Shown: positions 34,831-44,723 of the stretch, one piece after another | Position numbering within the stretch: position 1 is the first letter of the stretch | How the letters are laid out: each line of letters begins with the position of its first letter | Assembly: GCF_002770725.1 (NCBI RefSeq) | Contig: NZ_NQVN01000014.1 | Location: forward strand, 62,001 to 126,000 | DNA from: Pleomorphomonas carboxyditropha | Lineage (GTDB): Bacteria; Pseudomonadota; Alphaproteobacteria; Rhizobiales; Pleomorphomonadaceae | Length of the DNA: 64,000 nucleotides | Reading direction: 5' to 3' | Translations under genes and position numbers: made by a program | Notes under the pieces: model-generated | What the model was told of the DNA's origin: nothing | Seen by the model: the letters and a program-made list of their open reading frames with translations, nothing else | Databases searched by the model: none

Positions 34831-36285
34831 TCAGCGGTCGAGACCGGCGATCAGCAAGTATTTCTTCTCGACATATTCGTCGATGCCGTGATGTGAGCCC
34901 TCGCGACCGTTGCCGCTTTCCTTGACGCCGCCGAACGGCACCAGTTCGGAGGAGATGGCGCCGGAATTGATGCCGACCATGCCGGCCTGGAGCCCTTCGG
35001 CGACGCGGAAGATGCGGCCGACGTCCTGGGCGTAAAAATAGGAGGCGAGGCCGAACTCGGTGTCGTTGGCGAGCCGAATCGCTTCATCCTCGGTCTCGAA
35101 GCGGAATACCGGAGCGAGCGGCCCGAAGGTTTCCTCGCGGGCGACGGCCATGTCGGCGGTGACGCCGGTCAGCACCGTCGGTTCGAAGAAGCTGCCGCCA
35201 AGCGGCGACCGGGCGCCGCCGGTCACCACCTTCGCGCCCCTGGCGAGCGCGTCGGCGACGTGCGCTTCGACCTTCTCCACCGCCTTGGGGTTGACAAGCG
35301 GGCCTTGCGTCACGCCCTCCGAGCGACCGTCGCCGAGCTTCAGCGCCCTCACCGCCGCCGTGAGCTTTTCCACGAAGGCGTCGTGAATGCCGGCCTGGGC
35401 GTAGATGCGGTTGGCGCAGACGCAGGTCTGGCCCATGTTGCGGAATTTCGAAGCCATCGCCCCTTCGACGGCGGCGTCGAGGTCGGCGTCGTCGAAGACG
35501 ATGAACGGCGCGTTGCCACCGAGTTCGGTATAGACCTTCTTCACCGTGCCGGCGCACTGGACGATCAGCTTCTTGCCGACGTCGGTCGAGCCGGTGAAGG
35601 AGACGACCCGCACCGCCGGATGGCCGGTCAGCACCTCGCCGATCACCGACGACTTGCCGGTGACGACGTTGAGGACGCCGTTCGGCAGACCGGCGCGCAC
35701 CGCCAGACGGGCGAGCGCCAGCGCGGTGAGCGGCGTTTCCGAAGCGGGCTTCACCACCGCCGTGCAGCCGGCGGCAAGGGCCGGCGCCACCTTGCGGGTG
35801 ATCATCGCGGCCGGGAAATTCCATGGCGTGATGGCGGCGACCACACCGGACGCCTCGCGGATCACCAGCACGCGGGCGCCGTCCCTCGGCGAGGGCAGCG
35901 TCTCGCCGGCGATGCGCTTGGCCTCCTCGGCGTAGAATTCGACGTAGCCGGCGGCGTAGTCGATCTCGCCCGCCGCCTCGGCGAGCGGCTTGCCCTGCTC
36001 GGCGGTCATGATGAGGGCGAGATCATCCCGATTTTCGATCATCAGTTCGTACCAGCGGCGCAGCAGGCGCGACCGCTCCTTGGCGAGCAGCCGCTTCCAG
36101 GCCGGCAGGGCGCGCTCGGCCGCCTCGACGGCCCGCGTCGTATCGTCCGTGCCCGCCAGCGGCACACGGCCGACGATGGCGCCGGTCGATGGATCGGTGA
36201 CGTCGAGGGCGGGCGTGCCGACGAATTCGCCGTCGATCAGGCAGGCCTCCACGAGAAGCGACGGGTCCTTGAGCTTGAGCGTCAT
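34831..36285 (-). CDS. gabD: NAD(P)-dependent succinate-semialdehyde dehydrogenase
   Basis: A 484-residue aldehyde dehydrogenase of the GabD group. The segment ITPWNFPAAMITRKVAPALAAGCT is typical of succinate-semialdehyde dehydrogenase. The general-base Glu is in TELGGNAPFIVF, and the nucleophile Cys in GQTCVCANRIY, with the second Cys two residues away as in redox-switched GabD enzymes. It oxidises succinate semialdehyde to succinate in 4-aminobutyrate breakdown. No aminotransferase gene (gabT) is next to it. The ATG at 36285 follows AAAGG. Confidence 0.9.
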   Translation of the reverse strand: MTLKLKDPSLLVEACLIDGEFVGTPALDVTDPSTGAIVGRVPLAGTDDTTRAVEAAERALPAWKRLLAKERSRLLRRWYELMIENRDDLALIMTAEQGKPLAEAAGEIDYAAGYVEFYAEEAKRIAGETLPSPRDGARVLVIREASGVVAAITPWNFPAAMITRKVAPALAAGCTAVVKPASETPLTALALARLAVRAGLPNGVLNVVTGKSSVIGEVLTGHPAVRVVSFTGSTDVGKKLIVQCAGTVKKVYTELGGNAPFIVFDDADLDAAVEGAMASKFRNMGQTCVCANRIYAQAGIHDAFVEKLTAAVRALKLGDGRSEGVTQGPLVNPKAVEKVEAHVADALARGAKVVTGGARSPLGGSFFEPTVLTGVTADMAVAREETFGPLAPVFRFETEDEAIRLANDTEFGLASYFYAQDVGRIFRVAEGLQAGMVGINSGAISSELVPFGGVKESGNGREGSHHGIDEYVEKKYLLIAGLDR

Positions 36286-36349
36286 GATAGCGGCCTTTCG
36301 TGCTGGACACCGTGGGGCCCGGTCATTGCCCGGCCCGGGGGGCGCGGTG

Positions 36350-37090
36350 TCAGGAAGCGACCCCGCCGGCAACGGCGGGCGAAAGATGAACAAGGGCGCC
36401 ATCGTCGTCGACGGCGCCGAGACGACCGAGCAGGCGTAACATATGGGGCGGCACCGGCGCCCGCGCCAGGATCGGCGGCTTCTTGCGGTAGAAGGGAAGC
36501 TCCAGCTCGCGGGCATGGAGATGCAGGTTGCGGTCGACGGCGCGCGCCGCGTCGCCGCCATAGACGCCGTCGCCGACGATGGGGCAGCCGAGATGCGCCA
36601 TGTGGACGCGCAACTGATGGGTGCGGCCGGTGCGCGGCATCAGGTCGACCACCGTCAGGCGATCTCCCCGCGCGACGACCCGGTAGTCGGTGACCGACGG
36701 CTGACCGGCGGGATCGACCTTCATCCACCAGGAGCGTTTCTCGTGAGCGACCTTGGCGAGGGCCACGTCGACGCGGCCCTCGTCCTCCGGCAGGCGGCCC
36801 AGGACCACGGCCAGGTAGGTCTTCCGCGCCTTCTGGCCGGCAAAGATCTCGCCGAGCTCCCGGATGGCGCGCCGGTGGCGGCCGAGCGCCAGGCAGCCGG
36901 ACGTATCCTTGTCGAGACGGTGGCCGAGCTGCGGCGGATTGGGCAGGCCGAACTGCAACGCCGGAAAATGCTGATCGAGCGTCTCGCCGCCGCCGAAGCC
37001 GGCATGCACGGGAATGCCGGCCGGCTTGTCGACGATGAGGAGGGAGCCGTCACGATAGAGAATGCGGGCGATCAACTCGTCGTCGGTCAT
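36350..37090 (-). CDS. RluA-family pseudouridine synthase
   Basis: A 246-residue RNA pseudouridine synthase without an S4 domain. The catalytic Asp is in HRLDKDTSGCL near 60, and the other family motifs are VDLMPRTGRTHQLRVHMAHLG and ILYRDGSLLIVDKPAGIPVH. It isomerises uridine in rRNA or tRNA; the target site cannot be deduced. The gene sits between gabD and a TadG-like gene, all on the minus strand. Confidence 0.92.
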   Translation of the reverse strand: MTDDELIARILYRDGSLLIVDKPAGIPVHAGFGGGETLDQHFPALQFGLPNPPQLGHRLDKDTSGCLALGRHRRAIRELGEIFAGQKARKTYLAVVLGRLPEDEGRVDVALAKVAHEKRSWWMKVDPAGQPSVTDYRVVARGDRLTVVDLMPRTGRTHQLRVHMAHLGCPIVGDGVYGGDAARAVDRNLHLHARELELPFYRKKPPILARAPVPPHMLRLLGRLGAVDDDGALVHLSPAVAGGVAS

Positions 37091-37162
37091 GACACGTCCC
37101 GGATTGGCGGCGCGACCCGCCGCTGCCGGTTTCTCATAGCCCGAAGGAAGGCCGAAGCGAAG

Positions 37163-38818
37163 TCATTTCGCCTCGCCGAGCAAGGTCGCCGTGTTGCAGG
37201 CGGCGCCGGCGGCCACCACGTCCATCTTGCCCGGCACGATGCCGAAAGTGGCAAATACGCTGGACAACACCGCGCCGATGGGCCTGATGCTGCCGGCGAT
37301 CAGCCGGGCGACCTCGTCACGAACCCCGCCTTCCGACATGACGTCCCGCGCCGCGCCTTCGAGCGACACCAGCACCTGCGTCTCGGCGGCCAGGCGTTCC
37401 AGCCGATTGCCGAAATCGATCGGCGTCCGAAGGCTGGCGACGGTATCGCCGCTGCCCGGCCGGAACACCAGCTCGACCGGCGGATCGTCGGCAAAGGACG
37501 ATCGCCCCTTGGCCCAGGCCGTCAGGCCGTCGGCGGCGAGCAGCCGAACGTAGTCCGAGGCGCCGGCCGGCGAGGCCGCCGTTTCGGCAGCCAACGCCAC
37601 GCTGGCGCGTACCGGCCGGCCGACGACGGTGATTTCCGGGCCCGACGCGTTGCAGGAGATACGCCGGATGCGGGCGTCACCCGAATTCAGCGTCACCTGA
37701 AGCGGCAGTTCGAGGACCTCGATACCGGGAATGGCCAGACCACTGATGGTGAAGCGCGCGTCGATACGAATGGCGGGAATGCCGACGAGGCCATCCTCGC
37801 CGCCGATCAGCACCGCCGCAGCGGTGCTCTCCGATTTCAGCGTCAGCGCGACGGCATCGATGCCGGTGACCGGCGACTTCAACTCGATGGCAGCGGCGCT
37901 CTGCGCCAGGCGGGCGCGCATCACCGCCTGGACGAACTCCAGCGGCCTGATCGGCGCGGCGAGCGTCAGATCGGCGGCCGATCCGCCAAGGCTGATCACG
38001 CCAGCCAGCGGCAGAGCCGTCTCCTCGGCTGCGCCGGCGCCGGCGAGCCGGTCGATGGCCGCCAGTACGCCGGCCGCCTCGCTCGAGCTTTTGGCGTCGT
38101 CGCGGTAAAGCGCGCCGAGCGCCGCCAGGAGTTCGCTCGGCTTGAAGGAGGCGCCGGCCACGGCGGCCACGCCTCCATCGGCCCTGCCGTCGCGAGTGGA
38201 AAGCGTGCGGCCGAGCTCCGCCACGAGATCGGCGACGCGGAATACCGCCCGGCCGAGCAGGGCCCGCTCGTCGGCGGTAAGCGCTCCGGCCGGGCCGAAC
38301 AGGCGGGCCTCGATGGCGGCCGGCACGGCCGGCAGTTCCGGTACGGCCGTCGTCCGTTCGGTGAGGGAAGCGACCCCGGCACGCGTCGCCATCGCCGAGG
38401 CGGTGACGGCGCGTTGGCCCAGGCCGATCGGCGTGCCAAGCAGGCTGCGGGCACTCGTCGAAACGACGGCGCGCGTTACCTCGCCCGGGCCGGCCGCAAA
38501 GGCAAGGCCGGACGGGCCTGACCGCGCGCTGCCCCGTTCGGTCGTGACAACGATGTCGGCGCCGGCCATCACCGCCTCGGCGGCGGCGATGGCGGCGGCA
38601 TCCGCGGCCTCCGGACTCTTTGCCGCCGCCAGCGCGGCGGCCGCGGCGGCGTCGGCCGCGAGGTGCCGGGTGGCCGACAGTCGCAGCCAGTCGGCGGTTG
38701 CGAGGAAGGACAGGGCGACGAGCAGGACACCACCGGCCACGAGGCCGATGACAACCGGCGTCGTCAGCGAGCGGAAGGTAGAAAAAACGGATCGGAACAA
38801 CAAATCGGCAGGGACCAA
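37163..38818 (-). CDS. TadG-like pilus/secretion-associated membrane protein
   Basis: A 551-residue protein with one N-terminal membrane helix (about 20-42), followed by SATRHLAADAAAAAALAAAKS. This pattern of a hydrophobic segment then an Ala-rich LQxAxDAAALAAA-like stretch is characteristic of TadE/TadG pseudopilin-like proteins. The remainder is predicted to lie outside the membrane and is Ala/Ser-rich without a recognised domain. Only two Cys residues appear to be present (ISCNAS near 400 and GAACNTAT near the end), possibly a disulphide. No other tad or flp genes are nearby, so the link to a pilus is inference. Confidence 0.6.
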   Translation of the reverse strand: MVPADLLFRSVFSTFRSLTTPVVIGLVAGGVLLVALSFLATADWLRLSATRHLAADAAAAAALAAAKSPEAADAAAIAAAEAVMAGADIVVTTERGSARSGPSGLAFAAGPGEVTRAVVSTSARSLLGTPIGLGQRAVTASAMATRAGVASLTERTTAVPELPAVPAAIEARLFGPAGALTADERALLGRAVFRVADLVAELGRTLSTRDGRADGGVAAVAGASFKPSELLAALGALYRDDAKSSSEAAGVLAAIDRLAGAGAAEETALPLAGVISLGGSAADLTLAAPIRPLEFVQAVMRARLAQSAAAIELKSPVTGIDAVALTLKSESTAAAVLIGGEDGLVGIPAIRIDARFTISGLAIPGIEVLELPLQVTLNSGDARIRRISCNASGPEITVVGRPVRASVALAAETAASPAGASDYVRLLAADGLTAWAKGRSSFADDPPVELVFRPGSGDTVASLRTPIDFGNRLERLAAETQVLVSLEGAARDVMSEGGVRDEVARLIAGSIRPIGAVLSSVFATFGIVPGKMDVVAAGAACNTATLLGEAK

Positions 38819-39086
38819 TGGCGGGCTTGCTTAACTATTGCGTGAATTCTCTTCCGAGCGGTTAACTTGCGAACGAAACCAGCGGCCATTTGGAGTTTCC
38901 TTCCCACGGTACCCTTGCGGACCTGACAAAACGTCGCCAACGGCCTATGGAAGACGGGGTGCCGACGGCACCCGCCAACAGGTCCCGAACGGCGCGCCCC
39001 GCAGTCAAAAGAGGACCGCCATCAATTTGTTGCCACGCACCCGTTCGATCCGGAAAGTCGGTGCTTTGGGTGCATCAGGAGGAATC

Positions 39087-39539
39087 ATGCTCAAGGCCAT
39101 CGATCCGCTGCTCAACCCCGATCTTCTCTATGTGCTGGCTTCCATGGGCCACGGCGATACGATCGCCATCGTCGACAGCAATTTCCCCATTCATTCGGTC
39201 GCCCAGGAAACCGTCTACGGCCATCCGCTGCGCCTCGACGGCGTGTCGGCCCCGCGCGCGGCACGGGCCGTGCTGTCAGTGCTGCCGCTCGACACCTTCA
39301 TCCCCACCGCCGCCTTCCGCATGGAAGTGGTCGGCGAGCCGGAAAAATGGACCGACGTGCAGCACGAATTCCAGAAGGAAGTCTTCGATGCCGAGGGCCC
39401 GGCCTTCAAGCTGGGCGGCATCGAGCGCTTCGCCTTCTACGAAGCGGCCAAGAAGTCGTTCGCCGTGCTGCAGACCGGCGAGGGGCGCCTTTACGGCTGC
39501 TTCCTGCTCACCAAGGGCGTCATCCCGCCGAAGGCCTGA
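39087..39539 (+). CDS. RbsD/FucU family sugar mutarotase
   Basis: A 150-residue protein matching the RbsD/FucU fold. It begins MLKAIDPLLNPDLLYVLASMGHGDTIAI, where the His of GHGD is the family catalytic residue, and has a C-terminal YGCFLLTKGVI. It interconverts sugar anomers (fucose in FucU, ribose in RbsD). The segment after GHGD is more like FucU than RbsD. AGGAGG lies just upstream of the ATG. Ribokinase follows 129 bp downstream, so the two probably act on the same pentose or deoxyhexose. Confidence 0.88.
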   Translation: MLKAIDPLLNPDLLYVLASMGHGDTIAIVDSNFPIHSVAQETVYGHPLRLDGVSAPRAARAVLSVLPLDTFIPTAAFRMEVVGEPEKWTDVQHEFQKEVFDAEGPAFKLGGIERFAFYEAAKKSFAVLQTGEGRLYGCFLLTKGVIPPKA

Positions 39540-39668
39540 TCGAAGGCGCCGAACACGAACCGCGGCGCTCTTCGGGCTTTTCCCGCCCTTCCGATACGGG
39601 CGGGACATGCCCGAGCGTCGCGGCGCCAGGGCGTCAGCATCCTCGTCCGCCGACAAGAGACAAACGAT

Positions 39669-40601
39669 ATGACCGACATTCAGAAATCCGGCGTCGCCAT
39701 CCTCGGCATCTTCGCCGTCGACGTGACCTTCCTCGCCCCGCGCCTGCCGGCCATCGGCGAAACGCTGGCCGGCTCCGGCTTCATCATGGGGCCGGGCGGC
39801 AAGGGCTCCAATCAGGCCGTCGCAGCGGCGCGGGCCGGCGGCGACGTCCGCTTCATCACCAAGATCGGCAAGGACGCCTTCGGCGACATCGGCCTCAAGA
39901 CCTGGCATGACGCCGGCGCCACCGCCCGCGTGCAGCGGATCGACAGCCACCCGACCGGCTCGGCCTTCATCTTCGTCAACGACGCCAACGGCCAGAACGC
40001 CATCATCGTCTATGCCGGCGCGTCCGGCACCCTGTCCCCGGCCGACCTCGACCTTGAACAGGAAACCATCGCCGCGTCGAAGGTGTTCGTGACGCAGCTC
40101 GAGCAGCCGGTCGACGCCGCCCTGCGCGGCCTGCAGATCGCCCGCGCCGCCGGCACGATCACCGTCTTCAACCCGGCGCCGGCCACCGCCTTCCCGGACG
40201 AGATCTACCGTCTCTCCGACTACATCGCTCCCAACGAGACGGAAGCGGCCATGCTGACCGGCATCGCGCCGGGAACGGTGGACGACGCCCGCAAGGCTGG
40301 CGACGCGCTGCTTGCCAAGGGCGCGAAGAACGCGCTGATCACGCTCGGCAGCAACGGCGTTCTCCTGCACAACGGCACGCAGTCGGTGCACCTGCCGGCG
40401 CGGGCGGCCGGCGAGGTGATCGACACGACGGGCGCCGGCGATGCCTTTCTCGGCGGCTTCTCGGCGGCGCTTGCCAAGGGGCTCGACCCGGTCGAGGCGG
40501 CGCGCTACGGCTCGGCGACGGCCGGCATTTCGGTGACGCGGCGCGGCGCCGCCGCCTCGATGCCGACGGCGGCCGAGATCGAGGCTTTCCTCCGGAGCTG
40601 A
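39669..40601 (+). CDS. rbsK: Ribokinase
   Basis: A PfkB-family sugar kinase of 310 residues. The first PfkB signature is GPGGKGSNQAVAAARAGG near 40 and the second is VIDTTGAGDAFLGGF near 255, with the catalytic Asp and anion hole intact. FNPAPAT and PNETEA are typical of ribokinase, which makes ribose-5-phosphate. It lies between the RbsD/FucU mutarotase and a GH3 glycosidase, all on the plus strand. No ABC sugar transporter is adjacent. Confidence 0.92.
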   Translation: MTDIQKSGVAILGIFAVDVTFLAPRLPAIGETLAGSGFIMGPGGKGSNQAVAAARAGGDVRFITKIGKDAFGDIGLKTWHDAGATARVQRIDSHPTGSAFIFVNDANGQNAIIVYAGASGTLSPADLDLEQETIAASKVFVTQLEQPVDAALRGLQIARAAGTITVFNPAPATAFPDEIYRLSDYIAPNETEAAMLTGIAPGTVDDARKAGDALLAKGAKNALITLGSNGVLLHNGTQSVHLPARAAGEVIDTTGAGDAFLGGFSAALAKGLDPVEAARYGSATAGISVTRRGAAASMPTAAEIEAFLRS

Positions 40602-40718
40602 CTTTCCGCACCACCATTGGTCGAGGCGACTATCGTCTCGCGCCACACGGCTCGCGACGCCGTGTGAGTCATGCTAAGAACAGCCCGATTGTATCGTTTC
40701 ATGCGACGGGAGGTTCAG

Positions 40719-43196
40719 ATGGCGAAACGGGATATCGAGGCGCTCCTCGATGCGATGACGCTGGAGGAGCAGGCATCCCTGCTGGCGGGCGCCGATTTCT
40801 GGACGACGGTGCCGATACCGCGGCTCGGCATCCCGTCGATCAAGGTGTCGGACGGGCCGAACGGCGCGCGCGGCGGCGGTTCGCTCGTCGGCGGCGTCAA
40901 GGCGGCGAGCTTCCCGGTCGGCATCGCCCTCGGCGCCAGCTGGAATCCGGCGCTGGTCGAGGAAATCGGCGGGGCGCTGGCCGAGGAGGCGCGCTCCAAA
41001 GGGGCTTCGGTGCTGCTCGCCCCCACCGTCAACATCCAGCGTTCCGCCGTCAACGGCCGCAATTTCGAGTGCTATTCGGAAGATCCTCACGTGACGGCGA
41101 CGCTGGCCGCCGCCTATGTGACCGGCCTGCAGAAAGGCGGTGTCGGCGCCACCGTCAAGCATTTCGTCGGCAACGAATCGGAAATCCAACGCACCACCAT
41201 GAGCTCGGACATCGACGACCGGGCGCTGCGCGAGATCTACCTGCCGCCCTTCGAGGCGGCGGTGAAGACGGCGGGCACCTTCGCGGTGATGAGCTCCTAC
41301 AATCGCCTGAACGGCACCTTCACCTCCGAGCACAAGGCGCTCCTCACCGACCTCCTCAAGGAGGAGTGGGGCTTTTCCGGCATCGTCATGTCCGACTGGT
41401 TCGGCTCGCATTCGACGGCGCCGACCATCGAGGCCGGCCTCGACCTCGAAATGCCCGGCCCGACGCGCGACCGCGGCGACAAGCTGGTGGCGGCGGTGCG
41501 GGCCGGCGAGGTCGAGGCGGAGACGGTGCGCGACGCCGCCCGGCGCCTGCTGACGCTGATCGAACGGGTCGGCGGCTTCGAGGCGCCGGACATTCCGGCC
41601 GAAGAGGCGATCGACAAGCCGGCGCACCGGGCGCTGATCCGCCGGGCCGGCGCGGAAGCCATCGTGCTTCTGAAGAACGACGGCATCCTGCCGCTCGATC
41701 TTGCCGGCAAGACCATCGCGGCCATCGGTCCCAATGCCGAGGCGGCGCAGATCATGGGCGGCGGCAGCGCCCAGCTCAACCCGCATTACGCCGTGTCTCC
41801 GGCCGACGGCCTCCGCGCCCTCACCTCGGAAAACCAGCTTCGGAGCGCCGCCGGCGTCACCGCCAACCGGCTGATGCCGCTGATCCCCGGACCGTTCGAG
41901 GTGGACGTCTACGGCCGGCCCGACCTCAGCGGTCCCGTCGTCGCGCACCAGAGCCACCCGCTCGGCGAGGTGATGTGGTTCAACGCCGTGGCGCCCGGCG
42001 TCGCCGACGCCGACTTCTCGCTCCGGGCGACCACCCGCTTCACGCCGTCGGAAACCGCCGAGCACGTGTTCGGCCTCGTCAGCATCGGGCCGAGCCGCCT
42101 TGTCGTCGACGGCCGGACGGTGGTCGACATCAGCGAGACCTGGGCGCCGGGCGACAATTATTTCGAATGCGGCAACCGCGAAGCGCGCGGAACCATCGCG
42201 CTGGAGGCCGGGCGGCCGGTCGACGTCGTCGTCGAGTATCGCTTCGTGCAGGCCATCGCCCTGAATCTCAAGGCCATCCGCGTCGGCGTCGCCGTGCCGC
42301 TCGGCGACAGGGCTTTCGCGGAAGCCGTCGAGCTTGCCCGCGCCTCGGACGTCGCCATCGTCCATGCCGGCCGCTCCGGCGAATGGGACACCGAGGGCAA
42401 CGATCTCCCGGGCATCGAGCTGCCCGGCCGGCAGGACGAACTGATTGCCGCCGTCGCCGCCGCCAACCCCAACACGGTCGTCGTGCTGCAAACCGGCGGC
42501 CCGGTGGCCATGCCCTGGCTCGACAAGGTCCGGGCGGTGATCGAGGCCTGGTACCCGGGACAGGAAGCGGGCAATGCCATCGCCGACGTGCTGACCGGCA
42601 CCGCCGAGCCGGGGGGACGCCTCGCCCAGACCTTCCCGCGGCGCATCGAGGATACGCCGGTCGAAACCGGCGACCCGCTGACCTATCCCGGCCGGGACGG
42701 CCATGTCGCCTATCGCGAAGGCGTGTTCGTCGGCTACCGGCACTACGAAAAGGCCGGCATCGAACCGCTGTTCCCGTTCGGCCACGGCCTCAGCTACACC
42801 ACCTTCGACTGGGGCGTGCCGACGGTGGACCGGCCGGCCTTCGATGGCGACGGTCTCGTCACCGTTCGCGTCCGGGTGACCAACAGCGGCCTACGGCCCG
42901 GCTCGGAGGTCGTCCAGCTCTACGTGGCGCCTCCGGCCTCGGGCGTCGATCGGCCGGTCCAGGAGCTCCGGGCCTTTGCCAAGCTCCATCTGGCGCCGGG
43001 CGAGAGCGCGGAAGCCACGATGACGCTTGCCGCCCGCGCCTTCTCCTATTTCGACGCAGCGCGCAACGCCTTCGTCGCCGAGAAGGGACGTTACCGGCTG
43101 ATAGCCGCCGCGTCGTCGGCAATGCCGCGCGGCAGCGTCGACATCGACCTCACGCGCGAGGTGGTCGAAGCGGTGCGCGCCCGCTTCGTCCGCTGA
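40719..43196 (+). CDS. GH3 beta-glucosidase with inserted PA14-like domain
   Basis: An 825-residue glycoside hydrolase family 3 enzyme without signal peptide, so probably cytoplasmic. The TIM-barrel domain has KHFVGNESE near 147 and the nucleophile Asp226 in GIVMSDWFGS. The alpha/beta sandwich begins near 325 and is interrupted at about 375-525 by a PA14-like carbohydrate-binding insertion (DVYGRPDLSG to YRFVQAIALNLKAIRV). The typical FPFGHGLSYTTF near 690 is followed by a fibronectin-III-like domain. It should release terminal beta-glucose or beta-xylose from oligosaccharides. The ATG at 40719 follows GGGAGG; the in-frame ATG at 40671 has no such site. Confidence 0.93.
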   Translation: MAKRDIEALLDAMTLEEQASLLAGADFWTTVPIPRLGIPSIKVSDGPNGARGGGSLVGGVKAASFPVGIALGASWNPALVEEIGGALAEEARSKGASVLLAPTVNIQRSAVNGRNFECYSEDPHVTATLAAAYVTGLQKGGVGATVKHFVGNESEIQRTTMSSDIDDRALREIYLPPFEAAVKTAGTFAVMSSYNRLNGTFTSEHKALLTDLLKEEWGFSGIVMSDWFGSHSTAPTIEAGLDLEMPGPTRDRGDKLVAAVRAGEVEAETVRDAARRLLTLIERVGGFEAPDIPAEEAIDKPAHRALIRRAGAEAIVLLKNDGILPLDLAGKTIAAIGPNAEAAQIMGGGSAQLNPHYAVSPADGLRALTSENQLRSAAGVTANRLMPLIPGPFEVDVYGRPDLSGPVVAHQSHPLGEVMWFNAVAPGVADADFSLRATTRFTPSETAEHVFGLVSIGPSRLVVDGRTVVDISETWAPGDNYFECGNREARGTIALEAGRPVDVVVEYRFVQAIALNLKAIRVGVAVPLGDRAFAEAVELARASDVAIVHAGRSGEWDTEGNDLPGIELPGRQDELIAAVAAANPNTVVVLQTGGPVAMPWLDKVRAVIEAWYPGQEAGNAIADVLTGTAEPGGRLAQTFPRRIEDTPVETGDPLTYPGRDGHVAYREGVFVGYRHYEKAGIEPLFPFGHGLSYTTFDWGVPTVDRPAFDGDGLVTVRVRVTNSGLRPGSEVVQLYVAPPASGVDRPVQELRAFAKLHLAPGESAEATMTLAARAFSYFDAARNAFVAEKGRYRLIAAASSAMPRGSVDIDLTREVVEAVRARFVR

Positions 43197-43212
43197 GGCC
43201 GGAAAAACCGGC

Positions 43213-43248
43213 AAAAGAAAACCCGGACGTGGCTTGGCCATGTCCGGG
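43213..43248 (-). terminator. Terminator-like hairpin oriented to the minus strand
   Basis: Arms CCCGGACGTGGC and GCCATGTCCGGG (one G-U pair) close on TTG. The T-rich tail (TTTTCTTTT) exists only on the minus strand, 17 bp after the GH3 stop. No minus-strand gene lies upstream of it until kdsA. Confidence 0.6.
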
Positions 43249-43638
43249 CTGGCAAGTCTGCAACCTTGCGGCTGCAGCGACCGAGAGGCGTGCTTTCGGA
43301 AAGTGAGCTGGGTTTCCGTCGGCTCGATGCTGACGTTATGCCCGGGTCCCCGACGGTGCGCCAGCGCCAATCGTCCCCTCGGCGCCAAGTCTTGACAAGT
43401 CGTGAACGAGACCCGCAGACCCTTGTAATTTCTGACGATGCCCCTCAGGAATCATCAATCTTACTGCGGCCAATTTGCCTAAATTCCAGCCTCAAGGCGG
43501 TGTCTTGGTTACCATTCTCCTTATATTTTCATTCAAATAGGATGTGGCCCGGTTCACACCGCGTTTCTCATGCTCATTTTCTGAAGTTTCATGTTTCCCG
43601 GATACGTTTTCGCCAGGAACTCTCCACGGGAAACTGTC
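43249..43638. other. Intergenic region before the HD-GYP regulator
   Basis: No protein gene is visible. The right half (about 43420-43620) is AT-rich for this genome and probably holds the promoter of the signalling pair. The minus-strand terminator at its left edge raises the possibility of a small antisense-oriented RNA here. Confidence 0.4.
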
Positions 43639-44688
43639 ATGAAACTCCTTCTGGTCGACGATAATCCGAGCAATCTCTTCATGCTCGGCAAGCTGGCGCA
43701 GAGTTCCGGCATCGCCGACGTGCAGTCGTTCCGTGACCCGCTGCAGGCGCTCGACGAAGCCCGCCGCACCCGCTTCGACCTGATCATCGTCGACTACATG
43801 ATGCCGGGGATGGATGGGCTGACCCTCATTCGCGAGGTGCGCAGCCTTCCCGACTATATCGACGTGCCGATCGTCATGGTCACCACCGTCGATCAACGGG
43901 AGATCTGCTACGCCGCGCTGGAGGCCGGCGCCACCGACTTCCTGACCAAGCCGGTCGATATGGCCGAGGCCAAGGCGCGGCTCCGCAACCTCGCCATGCT
44001 GCGCGAGATGCAGAACAAGCTCAGGGATCGCGCCGATTGGCTGCAAACCGAGGTGCAGAAGGCGACCCACGACCGGCTGGGCCTCGAAGAGGAAATCATC
44101 CTGCGCCTGGCGCGCGCCGTCGAGCGCCGCGATCCGTCGATCGGCAGCCATTTGGTCCGCGTCGCCCGCACCGCCCGCGAGATCGCCGAGGAGCTCGGAC
44201 AGGCCGAGCCCTATTGCCAGGATCTCTACATCGCCTCGCTGATGCATGACATCGGCAAGCTCGGCCTGTCCGACGACCTGCTTTACAAGGCCGGGCCCTA
44301 TACGGCCGAGGAACGCCGCCGGATGCAGGCGCATACGCTGATCGGCGGCGAGATCCTCGAGGGATCGCGGTCGCGCGTCATCCGCCTCGCCGCCGAGATC
44401 GCCGAGACGCACCACGAATTCTGGAACGGCACCGGCTATCCGCGCGGCCTCAAGGAGGCGACGATTCCGCTCGCCGGGCGCATCGTCTCGGTCGCCGACG
44501 TGTTCGATGCGCTGACCTCGGAGCGGCCCTACAAAGCCGCCTGGACCGCCGAAGAGGCCGCTCGCTACATTGCCGACAACGCCGGCCGGCAATTCGATCC
44601 GGAGGTCGCCCGGGCGTTCTCGCTCCGCTACTTCCGCATCCTGAAGATCAGGGAGCAGGCCGGAACACCCATCGGCTTTGCCGCCTGA
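43639..44688 (+). CDS. Response regulator with HD-GYP domain (RpfG-like cyclic-di-GMP phosphodiesterase)
   Basis: A 349-residue two-domain protein. The receiver domain (1-120) has its phospho-acceptor Asp52 in [12 protein letters not shown] and Lys in LTKPVD. An HD-GYP domain follows (about 145-335) with HD at 203-204 in [11 protein letters not shown] at 258-259 in [16 protein letters not shown], and an intact GYP at 266-268. It should degrade cyclic di-GMP when phosphorylated. The hybrid histidine kinase 35 bp downstream is the probable partner. An in-frame start at 43591 would add 16 untypical residues, so I use the ATG at 43639. Confidence 0.93.
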   Translation: MKLLLVDDNPSNLFMLGKLAQSSGIADVQSFRDPLQALDEARRTRFDLIIVDYMMPGMDGLTLIREVRSLPDYIDVPIVMVTTVDQREICYAALEAGATDFLTKPVDMAEAKARLRNLAMLREMQNKLRDRADWLQTEVQKATHDRLGLEEEIILRLARAVERRDPSIGSHLVRVARTAREIAEELGQAEPYCQDLYIASLMHDIGKLGLSDDLLYKAGPYTAEERRRMQAHTLIGGEILEGSRSRVIRLAAEIAETHHEFWNGTGYPRGLKEATIPLAGRIVSVADVFDALTSERPYKAAWTAEEAARYIADNAGRQFDPEVARAFSLRYFRILKIREQAGTPIGFAA

Positions 44689-44723
44689 TACGCCCTCGCC
44701 GACTTGCCGGACCGGACCCCGCC

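Noticed and set aside
38831-38866. Second CtrA site from two TTAAC half sites upstream of the TadG-like gene
   Set aside because: The half sites are 31 bp apart rather than separated by seven bases, so they do not form a CtrA box.
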